A stretch of DNA of 64,000 nucleotides from Zizania palustris (Eukaryota > Streptophyta > Magnoliopsida > Poales > Poaceae). Below the pieces are notes generated by a model. The model saw nothing but the letters and a program-made list of their open reading frames with translations. It was not told the DNA's origin and ran no database searches. Shown here one piece after another: positions 11,519 through 22,800 of the stretch; the first letter of the stretch is position 1; every line of letters begins with the position of its first letter. The stretch lies in contig JAAALK010000084.1 in assembly GCA_019279435.1 (NCBI GenBank), forward strand, positions 12,976,916 to 13,040,915. Direction: 5' to 3'. The position numbers and the translations under genes are program-made.

Positions 11519-12518
11519 NNNNNNNNNNNNNNNNNNNNNNNNNNNNNNNNNNNNNNNNNNNNNNNNNNNNNNNNNNNNNNNNNNNNNNNNNNNNNNNNNN
11601 NNNNNNNNNNNNNNNNNNNNNNNNNNNNNNNNNNNNNNNNNNNNNNNNNNNNNNNNNNNNNNNNNNNNNNNNNNNNNNNNNNNNNNNNNNNNNNNNNNNN
11701 NNNNNNNNNNNNNNNNNNNNNNNNNNNNNNNNNNNNNNNNNNNNNNNNNNNNNNNNNNNNNNNNNNNNNNNNNNNNNNNNNNNNNNNNNNNNNNNNNNNN
11801 NNNNNNNNNNNNNNNNNNNNNNNNNNNNNNNNNNNNNNNNNNNNNNNNNNNNNNNNNNNNNNNNNNNNNNNNNNNNNNNNNNNNNNNNNNNNNNNNNNNN
11901 NNNNNNNNNNNNNNNNNNNNNNNNNNNNNNNNNNNNNNNNNNNNNNNNNNNNNNNNNNNNNNNNNNNNNNNNNNNNNNNNNNNNNNNNNNNNNNNNNNNN
12001 NNNNNNNNNNNNNNNNNNNNNNNNNNNNNNNNNNNNNNNNNNNNNNNNNNNNNNNNNNNNNNNNNNNNNNNNNNNNNNNNNNNNNNNNNNNNNNNNNNNN
12101 NNNNNNNNNNNNNNNNNNNNNNNNNNNNNNNNNNNNNNNNNNNNNNNNNNNNNNNNNNNNNNNNNNNNNNNNNNNNNNNNNNNNNNNNNNNNNNNNNNNN
12201 NNNNNNNNNNNNNNNNNNNNNNNNNNNNNNNNNNNNNNNNNNNNNNNNNNNNNNNNNNNNNNNNNNNNNNNNNNNNNNNNNNNNNNNNNNNNNNNNNNNN
12301 NNNNNNNNNNNNNNNNNNNNNNNNNNNNNNNNNNNNNNNNNNNNNNNNNNNNNNNNNNNNNNNNNNNNNNNNNNNNNNNNNNNNNNNNNNNNNNNNNNNN
12401 NNNNNNNNNNNNNNNNNNNNNNNNNNNNNNNNNNNNNNNNNNNNNNNNNNNNNNNNNNNNNNNNNNNNNNNNNNNNNNNNNNNNNNNNNNNNNNNNNNNN
12501 NNNNNNNNNNNNNNNNNN
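11519..12518. other. Assembly gap (1,000 Ns)
   Basis: Exactly 1,000 Ns, so a nominal gap length. To its left is the antisense gene of B, to its right the gag of T. The missing parts of B, A, G and T should total well over 10 kb if no deletion occurred. Open frames that span it are meaningless. Confidence 0.99.
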
Positions 12519-13406
12519 TCAAAAGTTGGTAAATAAAGCTATTATTCAGGAGACCCAACAGAACAAGGTCGACCTGAAGAAGAAGAGGATGATCGCCTTC
12601 CACTAGAACCAAGGAATGGCGCAGAGGCCCGCTTCACACCTCCCCCACCGGCGCCACAATACCATCCACGCCCGGTGTATCATCCGGCGCCACCCGCCGC
12701 TAACGCCGGAGCCGGACATCCTCGCCCCGCTCCCGCCGCACCAGTCGCTCCACCCGTCCCTGCCAAGAAGGCAGAGGTTCTGCGCGACTAGCACGGCAAG
12801 CCCGTGATATGCTTCAACTGCCGCCAGGAGGGGCATTACTCCCATCAATGCCCTCACCCTAAGCATGCTCAAGGAGTCGCGACAAACCCTGCCATCCGCG
12901 CCCGCGTCAACCACGTCACCGCCGAAGAAGCCCAGGCCGTGCCCGAGATCGTCATGGGTAAGTTCACGGTACATTCGGCCCTTGCAGTGGTTTTATTTGA
13001 CACTGGAGCTACGCACTCCTTTATATCAACGACTTTTGTGGAAAGGAATTACCTGAACATAATTGAACTACCAAGACCCGTACTAATAGCCACCCCTGGC
13101 AAACAAACTCTAGCCCATTCCTATAGTCCAAGGGTATGGGTAGATATCCAAGGCACAATATTTTGGGCCAACCCCATCCTAATAGAATGCCAAGGCTTGG
13201 ATCTCATTCTAGGAATGGATTGGCTCAATAAGCACCAAGGTGTGATAAGATGTGCCCAGAGGCAAGTGACCATGAACAGTGAAGAAGGGACCACTGTCAC
13301 ATTCCAGATGCCGAACCTGAAGTCCGGAAGACCTCAGCTACACCAGATCACATTGGAGGAGATACCAGTGGTCTGCGAGTACCCGGACGTGTTTCTAGAA
13401 GATTAA
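12519..13406 (+). pseudogene. gag: Element T gag end and protease
   Basis: A proline-rich linker is followed by the zinc knuckle CFNCRQEGHYSHQC near 12810-12850 and an aspartic protease with LFDTGATHSF near 12995-13025. A stop at 12791-12793 and a frameshift in the linker precede the knuckle. The frame closes at 13404-13406 with TAA, where the polyprotein would normally continue into the RT. The beginning is missing. Confidence 0.8.
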
Positions 13407-13412
13407 ATAGGG

Positions 13413-14897
13413 ATGCCACCCAAGAGGGACATCGAGTTCCGGATTGATTTGGTTCCCAGAACAACTCCCATTTACAAGCGACCATACCGAATGGCCGCCA
13501 ATGAGCTAGCTGAGATGAAGCAACAACTGGAGGACCTTGAGAAGAAAGGCTACATCAGACCTAGCACATCTCCGTGGGGAGCCCCCGTCATCTTCGTTGA
13601 GAAGAAAGAAGACAATGCTAAGCGTATGTGTGTGGATTATCGAGCCTTGAATGAAGTAACCATCAAGAACAAGTACCCGTTACCTAGGATCGATGATCTA
13701 TTTGACCAGCTGAAAGGAGCTACGGTATTTTCCAAGATCGACCTATGATCTGGATATCATCAGCTGAGGATTCGAGAGGAGGATATACCGAAGACGACTT
13801 TTACCTCTCGTTATGGATTATATGAGTGCACGGTTATGTATTTTGGATTGACCAACGCCCCTGCCTTCTTCATGAATATCATGAATAAGGTGTTTATGGA
13901 ATATTTGGATAAGTTCATCGTGGTGTTCATAGATGACATTCTCATCTACTCCTAGGATCAAGAGGAGCACGAGACTCACATCTGGTTGACCTTAGGAAAG
14001 CTAAGGGAACATCAGTTATATGCCAAGTACAGCAAGTGCAAATTTTGGACGGCGGAAGTAAAGTTCCTTGGACACATCATTTGTGCGCAAGGTATCGCAG
14101 TGGATCCTGCCACCATGGAAGCAGTTACGGATTGGCTGCCACCCACCAACGTATCAGAGATACGAAGTTTTCTTGGTTTGGCAGGTTACTATCATCGTTT
14201 TATCGAAATTTTTTCCAAGATAGCCAAGCCAATGACTAAGTTGTTGCAGAAGGGAGAGAAGTTCGAATGGACCCCCGAATGTGAGGAAAGTTTTTGCACC
14301 CTCAAGACCCGGCTGGTGTCAGCCCCCATACTGACCCTACCGGATATCAGGAAGGACTTCCATGTTTATTGCGACGCATCTCGCTAGGGATTGGGATGTG
14401 TTCTCATGCAAGACGGAAAGGTTATTTCATACGCCTCTCATCAACTGAGACCCCATGAGTTAAACTACCCAACACACGACTTGGAATTGGTCGTTGTTGT
14501 GCACGCCCTTAAGATTTGGAGGCATTATTTGGTCGGAAACCGCTGCGAAGTCTTTACGGATCACAAGAGTTTGAAGTATATCTTCACGCAGCCGGATCTC
14601 AACCTTAGGCAAATGCGATGGTTGGAATTAATAAAGGATTATGACTTAGGTATTCACTACCATCCTGGAAAAGCAAACGTGGTAGCTGATGCATTAAGTC
14701 GCAAGGGATACTGCACCTTCATCGTGATTCAGGATCACGCGCCTTTGTTATATAAGGAGATGGAAAAGTTGAATCTCGGGTTAACCACCGGAGCATATTT
14801 AGCTACCCTTGAGACCCGACCTGTCTTGTTCGAGCAAATCCGAGAAGCTCAGTTAGAAGACCCGAATATAGCTGCCATCAAGAAGAACATGAGATAG
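13413..14897 (+). pseudogene. pol: Element T reverse transcriptase and RNase H
   Basis: RT blocks YKRPYRMA, VDYRALN, SKIDL-SGYHQ, FGLTNAPA and FIDDILIYS are in order. RNase H follows with DASR, FTDHKSL and ADALSRK. In-frame stops at 13746-13748 (TGA in the usual LRSGYHQ block), 13953-13955 (TAG), 14385-14387 (TAG before GLGCVL) and 14895-14897 (TAG) fit C-to-T changes of CGA or CAG codons. The frame is otherwise kept, so decay is mainly by point mutation. Confidence 0.88.
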
Positions 14898-16252
14898 GGC
14901 AAGGCCCCAGGATTCTCTAAGGACGAGAATGGCACCATATGGTTTGGAACCCGGATCTGTGTGCCAGATAAACCGGAGAAAAGACCCTTATTCTAAGGGA
15001 AGCCCATGATACCCTGTATTCCATCCATCCCGGGAGTACCAAGATGTACCAGGACCTAAAAGAACGTTATTGGTGGGGTAGCATGAAGAAAGAAATTGCT
15101 CAATTTGTTGCAGAATGTGACACCTGCCAATGGGTAAAAGCAGAACATCAGAGACCCACAGGTCTGTTACAGCCACTTAAAGTGCCTGAATGGAAATTGG
15201 AAGAGATCGGTATGTACTTCATCACCGGACTCCCAAAGACCCAACATGGATATGATTCCATATGTAATCATTGACCGGCTAACCAAAGTAGCTCACTTCA
15301 TAGCCGTCAAGACGACCTTCAGTGGCCCTAAGCTAGCAGAATTGTATATGGCCCGCATCGTGTGCCTTCATGGAGTGCCCAAAAAGATAGTCTCTGATAG
15401 AGGGAGTCAGTTCACGTCTCGCTTCTGGAAGAACCTTCAAGAAGAGATGGGAACAAGATTAAACTTCAGCACAGCGTACCACCCTTAGACGGATGGACAA
15501 ACCGAAAGGGTAAATCAGATATTAGAGGATATGCTTCGGGCATGCATCTTGGATTTTGGAGGAACTTGGGACAAGAGTTTACCGTACGCCGAGTTTTCAT
15601 ACAACAACAGTTATCAAGCCAGCCTTCAGATGTCCCCGTTCGAAGCCCTATATGGACGAAAGTGTAGGACGCCTCTACTTTGGGATCAAACTGGTGAATC
15701 CCAAGTATTTGGAACAGATATCCTTCGGTAAGCTGAAGAGAAGGTACGGATCATCAGAGACCGACTCAGGACAGCCCAATCATGATAGAAGAGCTATGCG
15801 GACAATCGACGTCGAGATCTAGCCTTTGAAGAGGGAGACCATGTCTACCTTCGAGTTACCCCTCTCCGTGGTACCCAACGATTTAACATGAGAGGAAAGT
15901 TTGCACCTCGATATGTTGGGCCTTTTCCTATTGTTAGACGCCAAGGCGAAGTCGCCTATCAGTTGGAACTGCCACGCTCATTGGCTGGGGTACATGATGT
16001 GCTTCATGTGTCTCAACTAAAGAAGTGCCTTCGAGTCCCAACAGAACAGGTAGACCTGCAACAGTTGGATGTTCAAGAAGATCTGACCTATGTGGAAAGC
16101 CTGTCAAGATCTTGGAGGTCAAAGAAAGGACCACCAGAAGTCACGTCATTCGCTTCTGTAAGGTTCAGTGGAGTAATCATCCCATAGAGGAAGCTACATG
16201 GGAAAAAGAGGAAGAACTTAAGGCACAATACCCCGAGCTATTCGAGGATTGA
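14898..16252 (+). pseudogene. pol: Element T integrase with chromodomain-like end
   Basis: The integrase zinc finger end CDTCQW lies near 15120. The first catalytic aspartate is lost: GMYFITGLP near 15210 instead of the usual MDF. The second (SDRGSQFTS near 15395) and the glutamate (TDGQTERVN near 15490) are present, with a TAG stop at 15486-15488 replacing glutamine. Frames change near 15265, 15720 and 16100. The end, 16110-16252, has VQWSNHPIEEATWE and FED, matching the chromodomain of Tekay-type elements. Confidence 0.85.
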
Positions 16253-16280
16253 TCCGAATATTGAGGACAAGATTCTCTGT

Positions 16281-16293
16281 ATGGGGGATAGGA
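16281..16293 (+). promoter_or_regulatory. Polypurine tract of element T
   Basis: ATGGGGGATAGGA lies one base before the TG of the 3' LTR, the expected plus-strand priming position. Confidence 0.7.
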
Positions 16294-16559
16294 TTGTAAA
16301 AACCCAAGATTTAAAAGAAATAAAATAAAGGAAATTATTATTCAAACCCTTTTCTGAAATTAATTATTAAAGAAAACCCTAAAAGAGCCCTATTAAAGCC
16401 AAACAGGGAGAAATATTCAAAATTTGGACTTGGAAAATTTATTGAATAATCTAGAGGCCAAGACATAATTTCAGGAATTTTTACAAATTTTTATCAACAG
16501 AGGATCAACCCTTAAACAAATAAATGAATTACCAGAATTATTTTTATTCAGAAAAGCTT

Positions 16560-17500
16560 TTTAAATCCTAATGGGCCTCAACCTCCAATTCACCTCCTCC
16601 CCAGCCCAACCTAGCACAGTGCCACTAACACGTGGGACCCAGAGGTCGGCGCACTCCCCCTCTCTCCTCCCCGCACCCGTATCCGCCCGGCCCCACTTGT
16701 CAGTCTCTCCCCTCCCGCTTTCGCTCCCTGACAGTCGTGGCCCGCCTGTCGGCGCTGTTGGCTTTGCACTCGGCCACTGACAGGTGGGGGCCACCTGTCG
16801 GGATCATCTTCCCCGATGGAAAGGGATCCCCTTTCCATCGCCTATGACCCCCACCTTCCAAATCCGCTGCCGCTGGCTCCCCCTTGCCAAATTGGCGCCC
16901 AATCCCGACTTGCCGAGCTCCGACGACCCCTTTCCAACCAGAGCCACGCGTTCTTGGCATGCATGGAAGGTGCTCTCGGTTATGGAAAGTTCATCGGCGG
17001 GAGAAAAATGGAAACCACGATTCCCTTCCATTTAAACACCGGCGAAACCCCTATTTAAACCCCCTCTAGCCACCGCCCTCTGCCCAAACCACCATAGCTT
17101 GAGCCGAAGCAATCTAGAGCGCCGCCACCCCCTTTTCGGGTTCCCTGTCTGCTTCAACTCCAGCCGCCGCTCGCCGTCGTCTCCGGCCTCCCCCGTCCAC
17201 GTCGTCGCCACCGTCGAGACTGCCATCGACCGCCCATCCTCGGCCACGCCTCCGTTGGCCGAGCAGACCACCGGATCACCGTCGCTGTCGACCACCTAAG
17301 AAGACCTCGCCATCTACCCTCGCCGCCGGTCGCCTTCTGTCGCTCATCTTTGCCGCTGAAGGTACGGTCGTGACCGCCGTAACCTCCTCTTTCCATTTTC
17401 ACATAGAACTAGGGCTTAGCTCCCTCGCCGGTGCCGTCGCCACCGCACCCGAGTCCCACCGGAGCCGAGAACAAAGGGGGGTAAGTGCCCCCTTATCTCG
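16560..17500 (+). other. GC-rich leader-like block inside element T LTR
   Basis: A cytosine-rich, CG-rich segment with GCCGCC and CGTCG repeats, in strong contrast to the AT-rich sequence on both sides. It has donor-like words at 17361 (GAAG/GTACGG) and 17480 (GGGG/GTAAGT), so the transcript leader may be spliced. It could be a captured gene leader or simply the normal U3/R region of this family. I do not identify a protein. Confidence 0.4.
17052..17059 (+). promoter_or_regulatory. TATA-like box in element T LTR
   Basis: TATTTAAA followed by a pyrimidine-rich CCCCCTCTAG stretch. It precedes a GC-rich leader-like segment, suggesting the start of the element transcript about 0.76 kb into the LTR. 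No experimental support is visible. Confidence 0.45.
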
Positions 17501-18820
17501 TGCCGTGCCGGACGCGCTCACAACCGTCTGATCCACGATGGAGGGTTTAGGTTTTATCTCGCGCAGGTTTAATCTAGGCCATCCATCTGGTCAAAATGAT
17601 ATCAGGCGATCACAGCCGTCGATCGTGACTTAAATCGCTGACTCAATCTGGTGCGTCCACGTCTTAACGGTTCGCACGATTTAATCCTGGCCGTCCATTT
17701 TAATTTAAACGAACCCGCCTCGCGCCTAGCTACCGGATCCAGATCCAACGACTCTGGTTGATCCGGTTCACGCGCATAGTGAACCAGTACACCGTGGGCC
17801 TGGCTCACCGTGGACCAAAACCTATTTCCTGTCTAAATAAAATTCCAAAAAATGTTTAAACTTTGAAAATTCATAACTTGCTCATTTTAACTCCAAATTT
17901 CACCATTCAAATTTTGTTAAAACCAGCATTTTATTCTCTACACATTAATATCATAAAAACAATATGTTACTTTAGCACAAAATAATCTTATGAATTAAAT
18001 AAATAAAAACCCCTTAGGGATAAAATTATAAATTCATAATATAAATTAGGAAAGGCCTTAAAATCTAATCTTTAATGTTTTTCACCAAACTTTAGAATAA
18101 TAAAACCTTATTTCACATATTAAAACCCATAAACTTGTATGTTTATTATTTTGTGATGTTTTATCTGTTTATTGAATGTATTGTTTACTTTTTCCGTATC
18201 GAGAAGACTACGAGTTCGTCGAGGAGCCGGAGTTTTTCCCCGAGGTTCCACCTTCACCTTTTGCTGATCAAGGCAAGTCACAACCCCCATTTTGATCATC
18301 ATTGAGCCCATGTTTTAATAAAATATCTCTATAACTCATAGGATAATATTGCATTAGTCAAATATCAAGCCCTACACTTATATTTATTAGATCCCCGTCC
18401 TTGTGTGCAAACCCAAGCCATGCTTATTGAGCCTTAACTCCTTGTCACTCTACTATAAAGTATTAGCTAGTGCCCAATGTACCGACACAACTGCTATAGG
18501 ATAAAAAGAATGAGTCGTAGATAGATGGATTCTAATATATGAAATTTCCTCGTTATTCTTGTCTCTGGACTCTGTTGGAGTTGGCTATGTTATAAGTATG
18601 GTGGGTTCCGGGTGCAAGCTAGGGCATTGGTTGGTCGCACCCGGGGCACTATAAGGACCGGTCTATGGGATCAGTTGCAAAACACTTCCGTACCAACCAC
18701 AAGTCTAATGGGTAGGTCCTAACTGAAAGTATGGAACAATCCGACTCGATGCACCATAGTGGAGGGGGCAAGGGGCAACCTGCGGGTGACTTGTACCGAC
18801 GTGGCTCAAGGGGGGGTATG

Positions 18821-18825
18821 GTGAG
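18821..18825. repeat. Target-site duplication of element C, left (GTGAG)
   Basis: GTGAG directly before the C 3' LTR; an identical GTGAG follows the other end at 30525-30529. This proves a single insertion of C into the LTR of T. Confidence 0.95.
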
Positions 18826-19321
18826 TGTTGGCGTAAAAGATTACGCTAACAGGTTTCTGTAGAAAAGAAACTAACAAACGAAGTGTTTGCGAAGCAAACT
18901 GTTCCAAGCCTCCGAAAGGATAATAGCTTAGAATAGTTCGAAAGTGTGTATTGATTCACTTGTAATCGGTCCCTATTACAGGGTGAAATGGGGGGGTATT
19001 TATAGGCCTGAACATTAAGGGAAAGACCTATTTACCCCTTTATTACAACCGACACTAAGGAAACTATTTGGTTTCCTTAATAGGGCTAAAATGGTAAAAG
19101 ACTAATCTAATAGGATAGAAGATAAGTCTTCCATCTTAGCTGGCAGAAAAGATCCTGAAGGGCTTTGGTTCGAAGATATACTTCGAACCAGTGCTTGTCT
19201 TCGGGCTTCGAACCAGGTTCCGAGCATCTTCGAAGAAGGTCTTCGGACAATCTTCGAACTAGTTGGCTGTCTTTGGGCTGCTTCGGCAATAACCCCGAAG
19301 AGGAGATATTTTCCCCCAACA
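18826..19321 (-). repeat. Element C 3' LTR (496 bp)
   Basis: TGTTGG...CCAACA ends on both strands. Identical to 30029-30524 as far as I can read. A TATA box on the minus strand is at 18997-19004. Confidence 0.95.
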
Positions 19322-19331
19322 GTAGCCCCTC
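19322..19331 (-). promoter_or_regulatory. Polypurine tract of element C
   Basis: On the minus strand GAGGGGCTAC abuts the TGTTGGGGG start of the 3' LTR. The same tract is next to the D 3' LTR at 33458-33467. It is short and ends in pyrimidine-containing bases, so the exact priming site is uncertain. Confidence 0.5.
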
Positions 19332-19651
19332 GAATACGCTTCTCCGTTCGACCTGTAACGTTAGGAGGGCAGTATACGGAAAGAAAAGATAACCAATCAT
19401 AGGGGTTATTGATTTTTGCTTTATCTCCGAAATACATGAAGATATGAACTTCGAATCAGTCATAAGGTAATTACTTTTCGAACTATCTTAGAACTGACTC
19501 AGGAAGTTCGAAAGTCTTTTTAGACTTAGAAAATATAACCGTTAGTTTCTGTTTCTAACGGAGTTATATGAAGCGTTATTTTCGGAGGAAAATAACAAGC
19601 GGGAATGCGAAAGGGCAGAGCCCAAACGGTAACAAACGGAAAGTTTTAGGT

Positions 19652-19659
19652 TATAAATA
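19652..19659 (+). promoter_or_regulatory. TATA box of the antisense gene in element C
   Basis: TATAAATA 156 bp before the ATG at 19808. About 31 bp downstream lies ACCTTTTCACCGC (from 19684), a pyrimidine-rich likely start site. Element D has the same pair: TATAAATAG at 33785-33793 and ACCTTTTCACCGC about 32 bp on. Spacing and conservation support a dedicated RNA polymerase II promoter on the plus strand, separate from the LTR promoter. Confidence 0.65.
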
Positions 19660-19807
19660 AAGAACTCTGGAACTTACTCGATTACCTTTTCACCGCTCGC
19701 TCCCAGTCAAAAGCCTTTTGAGTTCTTGAGTTCTTGAGTTCTTGAGCCCTAACTTTCGAGTTCTTGAGCCCTAGTTCCCATTCTCTCAAGTTGATCCGGC
19801 AATCGCG

Positions 19808-22800
19808 ATGGTGAAGACCAAAGGATCTGCGCCGCCTTCGACCTTGGCTCGGCAGCAGGCAGCCGCAGCAGCAGCGGCGGCAACATTGGCGGCGGCACCC
19901 TCGATGCAGGCGGCAATGTCCATGGCGGCAGGGGGAAGAAATCCCCAAATCCCCGATGACCAAGGTCTGTGCCCTCCATCGACCAAATATTTGGATCAGT
20001 CCTTTGAATTGGGACCTTCGACCTGCAAAAGAGAGTCCTTGGCAATCACAGCAGGGGGTAAGATTAGCAATGGGGTAATGGTTCGAAAACCAGGCAAAGA
20101 AGCAATCCCATCACCAAGACCCGGAGAAGTCGTAGTGTTCGAAGCTTTTTTCGAAGCAGGCTTGGGCCTCCCTGCTGTAGATTTCTTGGCCGAAGTCCTT
20201 GACTTGTTTCATGTAACCCTCCCCCAGCTGTCTCCGAATGCTGTAGCTAGATTAGCTATCTTCGAATGGGCTCTGAGAGCCGAAGGTTGTGAGGGGAGGG
20301 CTGAAGTCTTCGCAGCACTGCATAGAGCAACTTGTCAGCCGAAGACTTCCGTAGGCTCCGGAGGTGAAAAAGTATTGGTTGCCTTCGGAAGCATCAATTT
20401 TAGGCTTCGAGATGAATACGCTCTGCGATTCCCTGCTAAGGCCATCAACGCTAGATGGTATACTGATTGGGTGCTGCGGTGGTTTTACGCCGAAGTCGGA
20501 GTTAACAATCCTCTAGCTGGACCTCTCAAAGAAATCAGATTCCGGAAGGAAGCTCTAGTGCAACCCGACGAAGGTCAGCTCGAAGCCCGCCTGAACCTGC
20601 TTGAAAAAATTAGTCGGAGGCTCAGTATGCGAGATTTGGCCGAAGAATTCATCGGCCTTCAAATTCCTCCACTGATGGCCAACTGGCCTATCGCCTTCGA
20701 GGATGACTCGGAAGGCGGTCTTCGCAAAATAAGCTATACTTCGAGCCCTGCAGGTAACTTCGAAACCAACATGCATAGTACATATTTACTTCGAAGAAAG
20801 ATTAACTTGAATTATTTTTTAGCTTCTTCAGCCCCTATTACTTCAGAGCAAATTGTAAGGGCTTCGGAGAAGATTTTGGGTGCTCCAACTCCGTCAGAAA
20901 AGGAATGGCGAATCAAATTAGTCGGAAGTTGGGAGCGTTTTAACAGAGTATGGGGAATGTTGGGGTTAACTCCACCCCCTCTGATGGACTGGGTGCCTCA
21001 AGAGAAAGGACCCAAGAAGAGAGTAGCCGAAGCTGGAGCCTCCAGCTCCGCAAAGACTCCGACGAAGAAGGTGGCTCGGAAGCCGAAAAACCTCGCACCT
21101 TCGAACTCAAGAGCTTCGGCTTCTAGCTCTAAAGAAGACGAAGGTATTTTACTAGTAAGATTAATTGACGAAGATGCCGCTCAACAAAGTATTCATATTG
21201 AAGACAATGCAGGTATTCCGGAGCCTCAAGCCAACATCGAAGAAGTAAGAGCTCCGGATACCCAGGGAGAACAAATCGAAGCCCCTATGGGTGTGAATGA
21301 GGCCGAAGTGCCTGCGAACATACCGGAGTCTGGAGACAATGTTGATCAACCAATGACTTCGGTAGTTCAGGAAGACACAACTCAGGCCGGAGTTTCAGTG
21401 GATGAAGGGGGAGTCGAAGTCACTATGGCTTCGATTCTCGAAGAAGTAACGAGGGCTCTTCAGGACGAGGCTCCTGTAGCCCAAGATTTAACGGCTGATT
21501 CGGATGAGGACTACACTTATGATCCTCCGATCAGCCCGGTGCTCGATATTCCAGAGAATATCGAAGGTAAATTTTGCTTAATTCTTATCAATTTTTGCAA
21601 AATTATACAATGTGTAATATTTTTGGTTTTTCAGAGCCTCCTGTTGTCGAAGTATCCCTCGAAGATACAACTCTAAGACCTTCGACAACTTCGGGGCCGC
21701 AACCGGGAGTTGCTCTACCGGGGCCTGGAAGAGGAAAAAGACACATCGAGCCCCTCCCAGCTCAAGGATCGACTTCATCTGAGTCAACGGACGAAAGTGA
21801 ATCGACTGAGGGGGGGCCATCTTCTGAAGTTCCAAGGGCCTCGGAAGAAACCTCCGGACCTTCGCTAAGCAGGGCTGACCAGAAAGCTTCGAAACTGCTT
21901 CCTCTCATAACTCCTTTTTTGGAGGAGAAAACCGGACTTGGGACTTTGGTTAAACCTTTGGGTGAAGCCAGTCGCCAAGTCGGGGAAACAGAACTGGTAG
22001 CCCGTTTAAGCAGAGTGAAGGGTTCGGAGCTTAACCTTGCTGTGGAAAGAGCAGCTTATCAGGTATAAAGCATCTTCGAACCAAATAATGAATTATATAT
22101 GAATAATTTCTTATTCTAGTTTTTCTTTTTCTTAGCAAGCAGTCTTAGCCCGCGCTGCAGCTTTGTCGAATGAAAACGAAATTGCTCAACTTCGGGAAGA
22201 GAACGAAACTCTTCAAAGAAATCTTAACTTCTCCGAAGGTCGAGTATCTCAAATGGACAATGTGATAATAGCAGAGCGAAGGGCTAGGCAAAGTTTGGAA
22301 GCTGCAAGGAAAGAGCTCGAAGCAGAAAGAGTTGTGCTTCGAGCGGAGATTGAAAGACTGCGGACGGAGGATGCTGCGAAGGACTCCGCACTTGTAAGGC
22401 TACAAGAAGAGGCTGGCCAACTCCGAACTCAAAAGAATGCTTTGACTACGGAGAACGCTCGAATCTCCGGAGTTTTAGCTGAAACAACTTCGGCCAAGGA
22501 TATGCTTATTGAAGAAAAGGTTAAGTCCGAGAAGGTGGCTTCGGAGGTCATTGAACAAATGTTAGGTGTCTTGGAGTACTTCGGTACTACTGGATCACTA
22601 CCTTCGGATGACAATGTAACTCTGCTGCGCCGGCTAAAGAGGATCCAAGGAGCAGCGAAGCAAATGAAGACGGCAGGCATACGTTATGGAGAGCTCTCCG
22701 GACAAGTGTCTGCCCTTGGAATACTTCGCTACTACGAGGATTTGGGCCGATCAATCACTCCGAGCGCACAGGGCTCCATCATCTTCGACGACGACCGACT

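Larger units (their letters stand above)
16295..18825 (+). repeat. Element T 3' LTR, left part (2,531 bp)
   Basis: Runs from TGTAAAAACCC to the insertion point of element C. It continues at 30530. It contains an AT-rich start, a GC-rich gene-like block (16560-17500) and an AT-rich middle (17820-18180). Short open frames within the GC-rich block are in several frames and none stands out as a gene. Confidence 0.85.

Noticed and set aside
11329..12612. Long open frames across 11329-12612 on both strands
   Set aside because: They consist almost wholly of Ns and are artefacts of the gap.
16571..17402. Overlapping open frames in the CG-rich block as a host gene
   Set aside because: Open frames occur on both strands in several frames, none with a recognisable domain, and the block lies within a defined LTR.
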